From positions 21,333,001 to 21,397,000 of the forward strand of contig OY987265.1 of NCBI GenBank assembly GCA_963920665.1: 64,000 nt of DNA. Reading direction: 5' to 3'. Shown piece after piece: positions 46,690 to 58,623 of this stretch (position 1 is its first letter; each line of letters starts with the position of its first letter). This DNA is from Straminergon stramineum. Taxonomy: Eukaryota; Streptophyta; Bryopsida; Hypnales; Calliergonaceae. The position numbers and the translations under genes were made by a program. The notes below the pieces were generated by a model that was not told the DNA's origin, made no database searches, and saw nothing but the letters and a program-made list of their open reading frames with translations.

Positions 46690-47147
46690 TACTTGTAGTC
46701 ATCAACCATTTTTTTTTGCACCATGGGGCCAAATTGCACCATTTCAAACTAATTGTATACTTTTCGTCAAATGATAGTAATCTTTTTTTGCCAAATTTTT
46801 TTCATTTTTCTCTAAAAAGTAGATGAAGTTGTCAATTTTGGATGAAAAAGTGCATGGATATAATTGAAAAGTATACTTTGGTCTAAAAGATGGATGAATG
46901 TAAAATACAATGCTTCACCAATTTTTAAGCAATTGCCATCTTCGCACTTCCTCAAAAAGTAAAAAAAGGGTTGGTAGTCATACTAGAAGGAAGATGCACA
47001 CACATAAAAATTTGGAAAAAACATTTGTTTTCAATTTGAAAATGAATTGTTTGACCATCATGAGCCAATTTGGGGTTGTACTAACTTATACAGTTAAAAC
47101 AATTCACATTACATCTAAGTACTATCAATCAAGATGCAATTGAGATA

Positions 47148-47278
47148 AGGTAAATAAACCCATAGTGGACACAAATGGGAGCAAGCCTATTGTGGACAAA
47201 ATAGTAATGATGGAGCACATTCAAGTTCTGAAATGTACACCACTAATATAATTTTCCCCACAGTGGGCTCACTTAACT
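47148..47278. mobile_element. 131-bp TA-flanked MITE, same family as 59313-59806
   Basis: The left terminus AGGTAAATAAACCCATAGTGG and the right terminus CCACAGTGGGCTCACTTAACT are imperfect inverted repeats. TA flanks both ends (47146-47147, 47279-47280). The terminus AGGTAAATMARCCCATWGTGG is shared with the longer element near 59.3 kb, and internal CCYATTGTGG repeats also match. Confidence 0.62.
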
Positions 47279-47922
47279 TACATCCTACTGTAACAGCCTA
47301 CTGTAGATGCAACACTTGTTGTACAAGGGAAAGGATCTGCACCCAACTCCAAGTTAGAACATTACATTTCAAAATCTGTTGAGTCAGGCAAACTTCAATC
47401 TGAAATAGCCGACCTTTCTACGGAACAACGAATGGCCGAATGCACGGGGAGAACCATTTTAATTGTGAGTGAGACAGATCACTTCTAGAAAAAAAAATGG
47501 TTGATATGATGAACCCAAGGCATACGGTATCTCCGGTCTAAACCTTGAAAAAAGGAGTAACGATCGTGAAACAAAATCGACCAACTGCCCCACTTCAGCA
47601 CATCACAAAATTCACTAGTCCAGAAGGTTGAGATTGCGTTAGTTTTTGCACTGGTTTCGTGATGACCGTGAGAAATTTCTTTCACAATTTGGCAATGGAT
47701 TAGTATAACATTGTGCAATTATGGGTTTGCAATAGTTTTTGCTACAGAGTTGAGGCACAGATATGCATTGGTTCCATGCCCAAGTCTATTGCAACAAGTT
47801 TGCAACACTTTTGCCATGGTTCGCAATAGATCGATCATGAGTTCAAGGCAAAGTACGCAATCGCTACTAAACCAGTGCAAAATGAAGTGGTGATGTGTCA
47901 CAATCGTTACGTCCTCTTGTGA

Positions 47923-49476
47923 CTACTGGTTGATTTTGTCAAGTGAAGGATTCAGTACTTCCAGCTTGTCCGCTGCATACTTCGCCAACCGCTTTGCTTT
48001 GTCCTTCACGAAAAGGAACTTGTCTTTGTTGTTGAGACCTGATGGCAAGGAAGGTAGCATTGTCTTCATCGCAGGAGTGCTACGAAGAAAGTTCGTTAGG
48101 TGTGGCTCCTCGTAATAGAAGAAAGCAGCATCGATGGCAAAGGCAGCTTGTAAGTCAGACTCGAAATCTCCAAAAGAGCACTTATTCTTAGAATTTTGTG
48201 GCCTCATCTCAGCGACCCATTTTCTTCGGTCAGGTCTGTAGCGGATTCCCCTGTAGTTCAGTACTTCTCCAGAAGGCTCTTGCGATGATATCCTTGGGCG
48301 GCAGTGGAGGCCGTCCAGTATGCTGGCTTGAGGATGATCCACCAAAGGAATTTTCCGTGGAGGTATGGGACCAGAGTGGCGGCTGGACTGGCGGCGTCGA
48401 GGTCGACGTCGCACCTCGGTCGTTGAAGCCTTCGAAGTGCTGGAACTGTCCGCAACAATCATGTTGACCGGCTCTGGCCTGCCGACGTTCTGAGACTCGT
48501 CTTTGGCCATGACTTTCTCGAAAGGGCTCTTCGTCCTCCTGCAAGAATTGGATCGGCCTCGCTCGCGATCAGGGCAACTGGGAGTCCCGGGTAACGCCAT
48601 GGCTTCGCCAGCAGGATCCAAAGGTGAAAGAGCTTCATCCTCACCTCCCGAAGGTCGAAGTAGCCCCGCTGTCGGTGAAGACATTGGACTTGGGGTCCTG
48701 TCGGCAGTAGTACTGTAGACCGTCTCTCCCCTGGCAATGTTTGGAACCTCCGTTTCGACCATGAATTCCAAGAAATGGCTCGTCTTCCTAGTCTCAGTCG
48801 AAGGCTCCAAGAGAATTATTGGACGCCTGAGGCTCGCGGATCGGAGTCTGTCGCAATCAGGGCAACTGAGATACCCAGTGGACGCCATGGCTTCGCCAGC
48901 AGGATTCGAAAGATTCGAAGGTGACCCTCCTTCCTCGTCACTTCCCGACGATTGTGCATCGTCGAACGGAGTTGTGCCGATCTCGTTTTCTACACGGATG
49001 CTGCTCAATTCAACATGACTGCATTGCAAACCCTCACAACTTCAGACGAATCTACTAAGTGCACGAGGACTTGTTTAACATAGATCGATGCACCTAACCT
49101 TGTATTTTGGGGGTGGTTTCACATAAAGTTCTTTCTCGTAGCACTTCACAAAGTCTTCAAGAATATTTCAAGAAAATTGGTGACACTGTCTGGCAATAAT
49201 AAAACATAACCACCGCTCAACCCTCACAAGGACTCCTACGGCTTCTAACCACTGTTTTTGGCCCTTACAAGGTACAGACTTTGATAAGCACGGTGAAATT
49301 GATTTACTGGGGTACCCAAGCTCTATGAATGTTTGAGTGAAAGTGAGTACCATCAATCCTTACCTTGTCACGTGGTTAGTCGGACGATTTTGACACAGAT
49401 TCAAACCGTAAGATGCTGCGAAACCCAGAGAAAAGAACAAGCATCCTTGGAGCCAACTGAGCTCAGAAGGAGACAT
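47923..49476 (-). CDS. AP2/ERF-domain protein (putative transcription factor)
   Basis: The main exon is 49018-47923. A proposed first exon is 49476-49364; its donor CAAG/GTAAGG and the acceptor TGCAG at 49019 give matching phase and a 402-residue protein. The AP2/ERF domain is at about residues 292-349: YRGIRYRPDRRKWVAEMRP, then FGDFESDLQAAFAIDAAFFY and LTNF. It fits the YRG and RAYD halves of the DNA-binding fold, but the usual RxPWGKW is RPDRRKW and the RAYD motif is FAID, so it is a diverged member. A basic run (RRRPRRRQSSRHSG) upstream may be a nuclear signal. A duplicated block (PAGEAMA...SCPDxxRxRS) occurs twice in the N-terminal half. The last 50 residues are Lys-rich. The start is uncertain: without the first exon, translation could begin at MASTGYLSC. 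Target genes are unknown. Confidence 0.75.
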
Positions 49477-49977
49477 CCTCGAGCTCCTCGCATCAGTCGT
49501 CTGTACGTCCAGTCCAGTCCAGGAATACTATTCCCGAGCTAGCTTCACTCGGCTCCTGGCGCTTCCCAATTAACTTTCCTCCACTTCACCCACACTGTCG
49601 CCGATTTCCCTACAATTCGGTCCACAGACCGCATCCAACAAACGAGAAATGAAATCGCCTAGCTGGCTAGCTACATTTTCGAAGATCGATCTACAGCTGC
49701 ACCAGCCGCTCCATCTCTCTGAAACTGACAGTGAAAACTTACAACTGGCTTCACTCAAGCCCCTACCGACAGGAGCAAACAGTGGAGCGGAAACACCATG
49801 AGGAATGAGGAAGATGGAACCAATTGAACAAGCTAAAATGAGTTGAGGACGACGAGGAGGACGAGCACGAGCAAAGCTCAATCGTTCAAAAACGAAACCT
49901 CTGGAAGAGACCAATCTCCTCTCGGAGAGGGTTCGTGGAAGTATCCCTATTGGACGCGGAAGTTCCTGTACTCAATA

Positions 49978-50360
49978 CTACCTCCGTTTGGAAATAGTGT
50001 ATTCATTCTTAGTGCAAAATAAGCTTAGTGTATTCATTCACACTGTTGCAATTTCATAACATTGTTAACTGGGCTGATTCATTCCCCCCCATCAGAGAAG
50101 GGATAATTTTCTCCTGGATGCATGTGAGGGAATTAAGTTATAATCTTAGGCATTTGATTGGTGTTCTAGATGTCATTGTTGCGTCAGTTGTCAATGTACA
50201 GGTCTGTGACCCATTCCCAATCCCCATCCCCCCATACTACAAGTCAACAATGCATGATGCAAGGGCTCTTGGTTGGAGGGGTGAGCAAAAGGGACCCTAG
50301 GAAAGGTTAACAATGTTATGTACCACAGAGAATGGATAAACTATTCCCAAAAGGAAGGAG
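49978..50360. mobile_element. Stowaway-like MITE near the AP2/ERF promoter
   Basis: The left end CTACCTCCGTTTGGAAATAG continues TGTATTCATTC; the right end GAATGGATAAACTATTCCC continues AAAAGGAAGGAG. They are inverted repeats of about 32 bases with some mismatches. TA precedes the left end (49976-49977); the right flank is TT, probably mutated. The terminus resembles the Stowaway consensus and the 81-base hairpin at 37554-37634. It lies about 500 bases upstream of the AP2/ERF first exon, so it may lie in that gene's promoter. Confidence 0.68.
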
Positions 50361-53300
50361 TTTGAAATACTTGTAACCAAAGTAAGTTATTTTTTACCAA
50401 AATTGTCTGGCAAAGTCTATTCATCTTGAATCCCACCTAAGTAACATTCATTTGATTAATGAGGCAATTGGGTCCTTCCCATGATAGGAAGGTATTATAC
50501 TTTATTAGATACATGGGATTGAGAGATTTATCAAATAATTCAAGGATTGGGGCTCACTTGGTTGAGGAGCTATATAAGACAATTTTATTCACTACAAGGG
50601 GCTCTTTTTCAAGGGTGCAAAAAGGGATCCCTACTTTGTTGGGAAACAATGTTATGCATATATCAGTTCACAAAAGTTGCTTCAATTAAATTAACCTTAT
50701 CTAAAAGATATCCTTGTCATTATTTTATGACATTCATGATTGTGACTTTAGGTGGATGAACCGACTTCATAACTATACCAAATGCATCTTTCATGCATTA
50801 GAGAAAATTTGGACTCTTGAGAAGGCCTCTTAGAGAGCATGTAGGAGACTCCATTTTACATTTAAATTTGTACTTTGAGAAGAATGAAGACATGCTAATC
50901 CCCTATTTCCACCCATGTACTTTGTGTAAAGAATAATCATGATTTTCCAAAGGTCTTCTTCCATTGGTTGTGGAAGAGGTTGTACTATATGGCTATGTTA
51001 TTCTCTATACAATTACCAAGGTTAATAATATTTGATCTAATTATATTCTATCATGTGATGAAGACTTTAGTACAACAATCTATAGGACAACTTTTGAATG
51101 TGCATGGTAGTGATGGTACCCTAACAATGTATATTGTATTGAGGTATTAGTCTATCATTCATTGTTTATTTATAAACTTAGTGATTGGAGTGCTAAGTAC
51201 TATGAAGTATATACAATGTGGCTATGCACTTTTTCTTACCATGCGGTATATCATTGATGTCCTCACCATGCTTAATAAAAAATTAGAATACTTTTTAAAA
51301 AAAAAGCATAATCCAAGTTGTATAAGTTGGCACATGTGATGTACATCACACAAGGTAGTGACATTTTTTGGTACCTTTAATAGGCTCCCCTATGACTCTT
51401 TTAATAGCTTTGCTAGTCAAAGTGAAGGGGCCTTCTCAAGAGTCCAAATTTCCTCTAATGTGAATTTGAAATTATTGTAGTAACTTTTTGAAAGTTATAA
51501 CTTTAGTGAATATGCAATTTGAGGAAGATTTAAGCCCCTCACCCTTTTGTTTAACCCTTAAAGGACCAACAAGTCCACTTTGGTTTTTTTGAGAACTCAA
51601 GCAACCTTAGTTGACTTCATAATTTGGGATTTTTGCATGAACTTTTTTGGAATGGATGCTACTCATCAAAATCTACATGTAAAGCTTTGTGAGAGTAATG
51701 AAATTAAAACACTCTTTTAGAAAATAAAACACTTCAAACACTTAATATACATATTTTATTCAAATGCTCTATTCTTGGACCTCACCTAGCTTTTATTGCA
51801 ATTTAGTTGTAATTTATTTTTTGTGATTAAGACAAAAAGAGCTCCTACAATAGCAATAATTTAGGTTGATACTTCTTTAAGTATATTCAAGATATATGTA
51901 CCTAATTGCTACTTGATTCTAATACCAATTGCTACTATTCCTTGGCTAGTATGTACAACTTCTATTCATAAGAGTCGAGGCATAGTATTATATACATCTA
52001 GTTTCACCACTTTGAAAATGCATAGTTTATTCATACAATATTCAAAAAATAGATGCTAATAGAGTCTAGAATTTCATTCAGACTTTCATCACAACTCAAT
52101 AATAATTAAGTAATGTATCGATTTTTTTTCTTAAATCACCCATATTCAAATGATTATTTAGTGAGTTATTTAGACAATTTTAGGTGTAGTTTTGATGTAT
52201 TTCACCATCATTGTGAAAAAAAAGTAGGGTTGCACCTAATTGTTATCCATTTTAAAAATCACTCCATCTAGATTCTTACCTAATATATATGCAAGTCCAT
52301 TGTACTTGAGAGTCTTGGATCAATTCAGGGATACCTATTCTGAACACTTTGAAAAATTTATAGTTTATTCATACGTTATCCAATAAAATACATGCAATTA
52401 TAATATGAAATACCCCTTTTGACTCCCAACACGATTTGGTAATAATATAAACACTCTAAAAGAAACCAAGATTAAGTGCCTATTCAAACAAGTTAAGTTG
52501 CAATTGAAATTCAAATGATTTAAGGTATAATTAAGATATGTATGAACCTCTAGTGAATATACATATTTAGACTAATTGTTTTTTCAATTTTTTTGTTGCA
52601 ATAGAACTACAAATTCAATAGTTTTTCACATGTATTTTAGTCAAGTCACATTTTAAAAAAACAAAACACAATAGAGGTGGTCAAAGCAAAAACACATACA
52701 TTAGCTTCTCATTGTTGTCCCTAGAGGAGGACTATTCTTGTCCTTTTGGAATCTATAGTGGTTCTCCCTACAATTTTACAATGGTAAATACTAAAATGTT
52801 ACTTCAAATGGTGGAGTAATGAAGGAACCCTTGCCTAAGTGTCTAAAGTTTAAACAGCATGGGTTTGTCCCTTGGAAGTTATAAAACAATGACCATTCTA
52901 CCCAATTCCCCCCTTTTCAATTCTTATTCAATTCTTTGTACAATTTTTGTTACATTTTGCCAAGAGTATGGGTCCTAACTAATGGTATGGGTCTGGATTG
53001 GAGAGGGGGCTATTTGGGGTATACATACCTTACTTTATTAGAATGACAAAATTACTAAACAAGATGTATTTTTCATTAATTTTGCAAATTTTTGCTAGAA
53101 TCTTACCCATCATTTTCAAGCTAGCTACCTTTACACTAGGAACAAAAGAAAAAAAAAATGGACGAGAATGTCAAAAACTGATATCTCAAAAAATTTCAAG
53201 GTTTGCCAATTTTGGATGAAGTTGACTAAGTTTACGTAATTCCAAGGATGAAAGCATACACTTGATGGATGGATAAGCAAAAATAGATGAGTTTGCATTC

Positions 53301-53640
53301 ACACTGTCAACAAGAGAACGACAGAAACAAAGGCAAAGGAAACAGTCTTGAAGAGGAGGAGCAGGGACGAGACTTTTGAGCCGCCATGACCAGCAGCTGC
53401 TGCTGCATTCAAGCCCCGAGCAACTCTACAACGAAGCCCTCTCATTGCTTCCGCATTTCGCTCTTTTTCCTCATCAATTACATTGTAATCCTCTGGATCT
53501 TTTCTTCATAATTTGCCATTCTTGATTCCGAAATTGATTCCATTGATTTCACATGACATCGGAGTCGCGGTAATTAAACATCAGAATTCCCTCGAGCTTG
53601 TCCTTCGCATTGCTCTCTCGATCAGGCACTCGATCTACTC
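50361..53640. other. AT-rich intergenic stretch before the E2 gene
   Basis: No gene is seen. An inverted repeat of about 32 bases (GGACTCTTGAGAAGGCC and complement) pairs 50798-50834 with 51421-51462, about 600 bases apart; it could be a decayed element. A single TTAACCCTTAAAGGACC near 51557 resembles the terminus of the TTAA-flanked element at 23253. GC rises after 53.3 kb, consistent with promoter and leader of the E2 gene. Confidence 0.4.
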
Positions 53641-56600
53641 ATGGAGCGCGCTCTGGTGCGCTTGCTCCGTCCTCACGTCTTGCGAGCTTGCCGCTGCACG
53701 CTTCTTCAGGTCATGATCTGGTTCTTTGCCATTGAGTATGTGCAATTTCGAATTCGTTTCCGGATCAGTTTGAAATATTTTAAAGATATTTAATGGAAGA
53801 TTTCATCAGTTGGTGTTCTTTCCTATTTATTAAGATTTCTTTTAAGTGGTGGATGATTGATTGATTGATGAGGGAGTGGTTTTTGATTTAATTGCAGAGG
53901 AGAGGTTTTAGAGTGTCGCAGCATCTGCGGCGCTATGTTGTTGGATCGTCATCAGGTGACTTTCTCCGTCTGGAGCTCTTGTGATTTGCTCCTGTCGAGT
54001 GAAATAGGGTTAGGTTTTGGTAGCATTCTTTAATTTGCGGCCGAAGTATTGCATATTCATGAGATTAAAGCCTCACTTTACGCCAAATTAGCGACAATTT
54101 GAACGTTTGGAAAAGTTTTCCTATATTTGCATGTGTTCTTACAGCTAATCTGTGTTAAAAACAGAGTATTCCAGAACAGAATGAAAAAATATATATTGTG
54201 AGAAGTGAAAGATAGTGAGAACAAGAATATCCCGTTTCTAGTAACACTGAATGAAGTAGTAGTGCCGAGTTAAACCTGCGTGCAAGTAGCACCAGGACAT
54301 AGATCTATAATATCAATTGTGCTTCAATGCTGACTTTCTGAGAGTTAATAATGGACTCAGATTGTCCTCTTACATTTTACTTATGTCGTTTTCCTTGCAG
54401 ATATCTGTTCACGAAATGAGTTGCGGTACTTGTTGATGCTTTGCATTTTCTCTCTTTGTTTTGTCATATTTCAAAAAGATTCGGGGTCAATCATTTCTCA
54501 TTTGAGGATTCAGGCTGCCACATTATGAAAAAAAATTCTGGTGTCAATGACGTGGCTTATTAGCGTTTTATGAGGTAGTATCGATAGTAGTACTTGAAAG
54601 TAATTGCCATTGGACTTGGAGGGTAGCAGTATCTTGTAGCTATGAAATCTATGGGATATCTGCTTAAGAGAGCTCTCAGAAGCGAGTGGTTATATACTGT
54701 GAGTATTCACGTTTGCCTCCGCGACGACACTCATTGTCCAGAAGCTCTAGGCCTCCGTTGAGTCTTGACTCCAGCTCTGGATGTCAAACCTTGCTGTATG
54801 AATATTTTGAAATTTTCTTGAATTTTGTATGTGATTTAGGAGTTTCTTGTGAGCACTCTATTGATGTTATTGAACGCGAACTTTCAAAATGTAGCTTCGA
54901 GTGAGGCACTGGTGCTCAAGGACTTGTTTTTCTAACAGTGGTTTATTTGTTACAGATAATGTTAACACAATGGATAGTTCTGGCTAGGAGGTTGGTAAGT
55001 ATGACTGACCGTTTTGTCACTGTAAAATTATGTAGAGATTTGTCTGCTGCTAAAACGAGGCCAGCTTGGCAAGGTTGGAACAGGGGCTTTGCAGACGTAA
55101 AGGGTAATGATTCGTGTTACTAGAGTGGTTCTCGTTAGATTCCATTGGAGTCTTCCTATTGCAAACTAGTCCTTGTGCGTCCAGCTATTTTAGCGACTGT
55201 CTGAAGTTAGCAAATATTCAAATATTATAGCGTCCTTAATTAAGTCGATTTTCTTACGATACTTTGCTCAACAAATCAAGCGTTTTTTCCAATTTGTATA
55301 CATCTGCATATTTATGTTCGCTATTGACAGCATGCCGTACACGGATGTCGTAAAGCTAGGCCAGAAATTTGAGCAGGTTGATTTGGGATATAGTCATCCT
55401 AGGGTTTACTGCTTTTACTAAAGATTTGTATGGCAAGGATAAATTCATAGTGATGGTTTCATGTTTGTTGAATTGCAGGTGCCCCAAACGAAATTGTCGT
55501 TCCCTTCATGGGGGACTCAGTGCCAGATGGCAATCTTGCTTCAATATTGAAGAGTAAGTGGCGGTGTTCTGATAGTTCTTCTCACTTGTTGAGAGTTTAA
55601 CGCAAGGTGGTCGCTAGAACTTCTAACAGACCAATTAGGTTGGGAATCTAACAATGAATGTTTGTATATGTGGTCAATGCTTTTGTTCGCAGTGAGGGAA
55701 GTTAGAATGTTTCTCAGACGCGTCTATCCTCTGCATCATTAGTAGTGCGATGTAGTAGTCATGCGCTCCCAAAAGATCTGACACAATAGAGTTCTTTACA
55801 CAACTGTTAGAATATTGTACCGGATTCTGGTGGGGTCCTCTCCAGATGCAGTTTTCAAATATGTCACTCTACATTTCGTGCATTTTCTGTTTTCTCATTC
55901 TCTCAAGTTGCCTTGCTTGAAGTTTCATCAATTGAATGGCTGTTGTGGGGGTTTCAGAGGTTGGGGATGCTGTAGCTGTTGATGAGATTGTTGCTCAGAT
56001 AGAGACTGATAAGGTTTGTTTACAATGTTTTTTTCCCGTTCTGTAATATTGACCTAATCGATCTGTATAATATGGTACAATCTTCTCGGGATAATGTAAT
56101 CAGCCCTTCACTTGGCGCTTTTTAAGTTGTAATAGTTAATTCATGTATTTTTTACTGAAGGGTTGTGTCACTTTACCAGGTTACAATTGATGTGCGAAGC
56201 ACGGTTGCTGGAAAGATCGAACAGGTACTGAGATTGATACACCTCTGTTGATCATTGAACTTGATAGATGCGTGCGGATTTTGCTTTTTTACGACATAGT
56301 TATTCTGGAAGCGGTCAGATTGAAATCTGATCAACAGCAACAATCAATAGCGATCTGATTGAAATTCAAATGTAGCACAATTTTGACATCATAGTCGTGA
56401 ACATTTTTTCACAAATGTAGCTGAAGGAAGCAACGATTGGCTCAATTTATCTTCCTGTATAGTCTCAATAGTTTGTCATGGCTAAGATTTCTGCTGCTTT
56501 GTTGCAGCAAGATCGTTCAGCTGTCATATTTATATATTACATGCCTATTTATCTACAACCAAGCCAAGATTCCCAGATCGTTAACGCAAATGTATTAGTT

Positions 56601-58623
56601 TTATGACAGATTTTAGCCAAAGAGGGAGACACCGTCAGTCCCGGAACAAAAGTTGCAATTGTGGCTATAGGTCAAGCAGGGGCTGCCTCTGCTCCAGCTC
56701 CGAAAGCTGCTCCGCCCCCTCTACCAAAAGAAGCAGCTGTGACAGCTGCACCACCACCCCCTCCAACAAAAGCACCAGCAAAGGCTACTGCACCGCCGCC
56801 TCCATCTAAACCCGCAGCTGCCAAACCTGCCGCACAAGCACCACTTCCGCCGCAGGGTGGAGAGCGAAGGGTAACTTCTCTGCTATATTTTTCGAAGTAA
56901 ACATATATTGCAGGTTACACCTGGTAGGCCACGAACAAAAATGTGGCGTCTGTTGACATCTGTTTCCTTGACAGGTTCCGATGACTAGGTTACGAAAACG
57001 GGTTGCTACACGGTTGAAGGACTCCCAAAACACTTTCGCGCTGCTCACAACCTTCAACGAAGTTGACATGTGAGTTTTCTAGCTTTGAAATTTATTGCCC
57101 TTCTCTTGTACAATTTGATTTAGGGTGTATTCCGTTTGCCTTGCTTCTCGTGACTGTATCTTGTGATTATGTCCAGAATTTGAAACTTATAGGTCTCTAT
57201 GACTGCAGGAGTAACATTATGGAGATGCGTGCTCAACACAAGGACGAGTTTATGGAAAAGCATGGAGTAAATCTGGGATTCATGTCTGGATTTGTTAAGG
57301 TGTCGATGGCTTTCTTTCCTTTTTGTGGATGTCCAAAGGTCCAGACATAGTCTTCGCTGTTATCACTGTTTTGGACTTGACTGGGTTATAAAGCAACTTC
57401 CTACGGAGTTTGGTGAGGTATACGCATACATCAGATGCATTTGTAATGTGAAGGCATCTTCTTTTCTTGGCACTCCCTCTGCTGAAAGTATTTCAAGTAG
57501 ATAAACTAAACTTTTGATCTAAACACTTGCAATTTATTAATTAGACCTCGTGTCCGCCACTGTGGAATGTAGGCATCCGTGAGTGCACTACAACAATTTC
57601 CTGCAGTCAACGCTGTAATTGATGGCGATGATATCATCTACAGAGACTACATTGACATCAGCATTGCCGTTGGAACTAAAAAGGTCAGTAAATTATAGTA
57701 CGAATCGTTAAAATGGTAGTCAGGTGTGCGACCATCTTATTTGGGTGTGCGAGTTGCATAAATATTAATATGTAGTTCGACCATGTTATTGACTTACATT
57801 GTATGCTATTCAAACCTGGAAGACGATCTGCGTTTAGCTTTATTTTGTACTTGTAAAATCAGGGATCCATGTCAGCAGCTTTTCATTCTGTTGATATCTT
57901 GTAGACAATTGAGGGTCCGTATGAGATTATTGGGCAAGAGGATACGGAGGCTCCTGACCCAGTGAGACTTGTATTTTAGGGACTTCTTCGTTCATTCACG
58001 AACATTTTGAGATATCGTCTTTTCTTTTGTAGCATTGTGTAATTTAGTGCGTCATCTGGATTCAGGGACTCGTGGTGCCTGTCCTTAGAGGGGTCGATGC
58101 TATGAACTTCGCACAGATAGAGAAAACAATCAACATGCTAGGGAAAAAGGCTAATGATGGAACCATCTCAATTGATGAAATGGCGGGAGGAACTTTTACG
58201 ATCTCCAATGGAGGGACTTATGGGAGTCTAATAAGCACTCCCATCATCAATCCTCCGCAAGTAAGTGAACCCCCTTTATTTGCACTCCTCTGCTGTCATA
58301 TTCAGCTGGCAAGTGAAACTGCGTTTAGTATATGTCTTGCTCATCTAAGCAGTTCCTTATTTTAAGTATGTATCTGAAGATGTAGTATTTGATGTATTTC
58401 AGTGTGCTGATGGGTTTGAGCTGTTGTGCAGTCTGCGATTTTGGGAATGCACGCTACCAAGAAGCGCCCAATGGTTGTAGGGAAGGACATAGTTCAGAGA
58501 CCTATGATGTACGTGGCCCTAACTTATGATCACCGACTTATTGACGGACGAGAAGCTGTCTTATTTCTGCGTGCGGTAAAAGACAATGTCGAAGATCCAA
58601 GACGTCTACTTCTAGATATATAA
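53641..58623 (+). CDS. DLST: Dihydrolipoyl succinyltransferase, E2 of 2-oxoglutarate dehydrogenase, 13 exons
   Basis: This mitochondrial TCA-cycle enzyme passes succinyl from lipoamide to CoA. Exons: 53641-53709, 53898-53955, 54401-54425, 55036-55103, 55479-55553, 55958-56013, 56180-56224, 56610-56870, 56975-57069, 57209-57299, 57573-57683, 58066-58260, 58432-58623; all GT-AG, phases match, 446 residues (Arabidopsis about 464). An Arg-rich, acid-poor N-terminus ([19 protein letters not shown]) is a mitochondrial presequence. The lipoyl domain spans about 74-148 with lipoyl-Lys 117 in QIETDKVTID. A Pro/Ala/Lys linker covers about 150-215, and the catalytic domain follows with [24 protein letters not shown] and [12 protein letters not shown] (His417, Asp421). 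No E3-binding domain is seen between linker and core, as in other 2-oxoglutarate E2s. The 25-base third exon is the least certain; it restores phase and gives Arg-rich presequence. Confidence 0.94.

Larger units (their letters stand above)
45672..47922. other. Intergenic stretch between convergent CENP-C and AP2/ERF genes
   Basis: No gene is seen. The two genes converge, so both 3' UTRs lie here. The stretch holds two TA-flanked MITEs (46487-46689 and 47148-47278). Short open frames elsewhere have no recognised domain. Confidence 0.5.

Noticed and set aside
49570..49914. 114-codon minus-strand frame upstream of the AP2/ERF gene
   Set aside because: No domain or family resemblance. It probably lies in the 5' leader or promoter of the AP2/ERF gene.
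50798..51462. Inverted repeat pair about 600 bases apart
   Set aside because: Arms are only about 32 bases, there are no matching flanks or target duplication, so I did not call a mobile element.
54686..54904. 72-codon frame in an intron of the E2 gene
   Set aside because: Including it breaks the phase, and the E2 presequence is complete without it.
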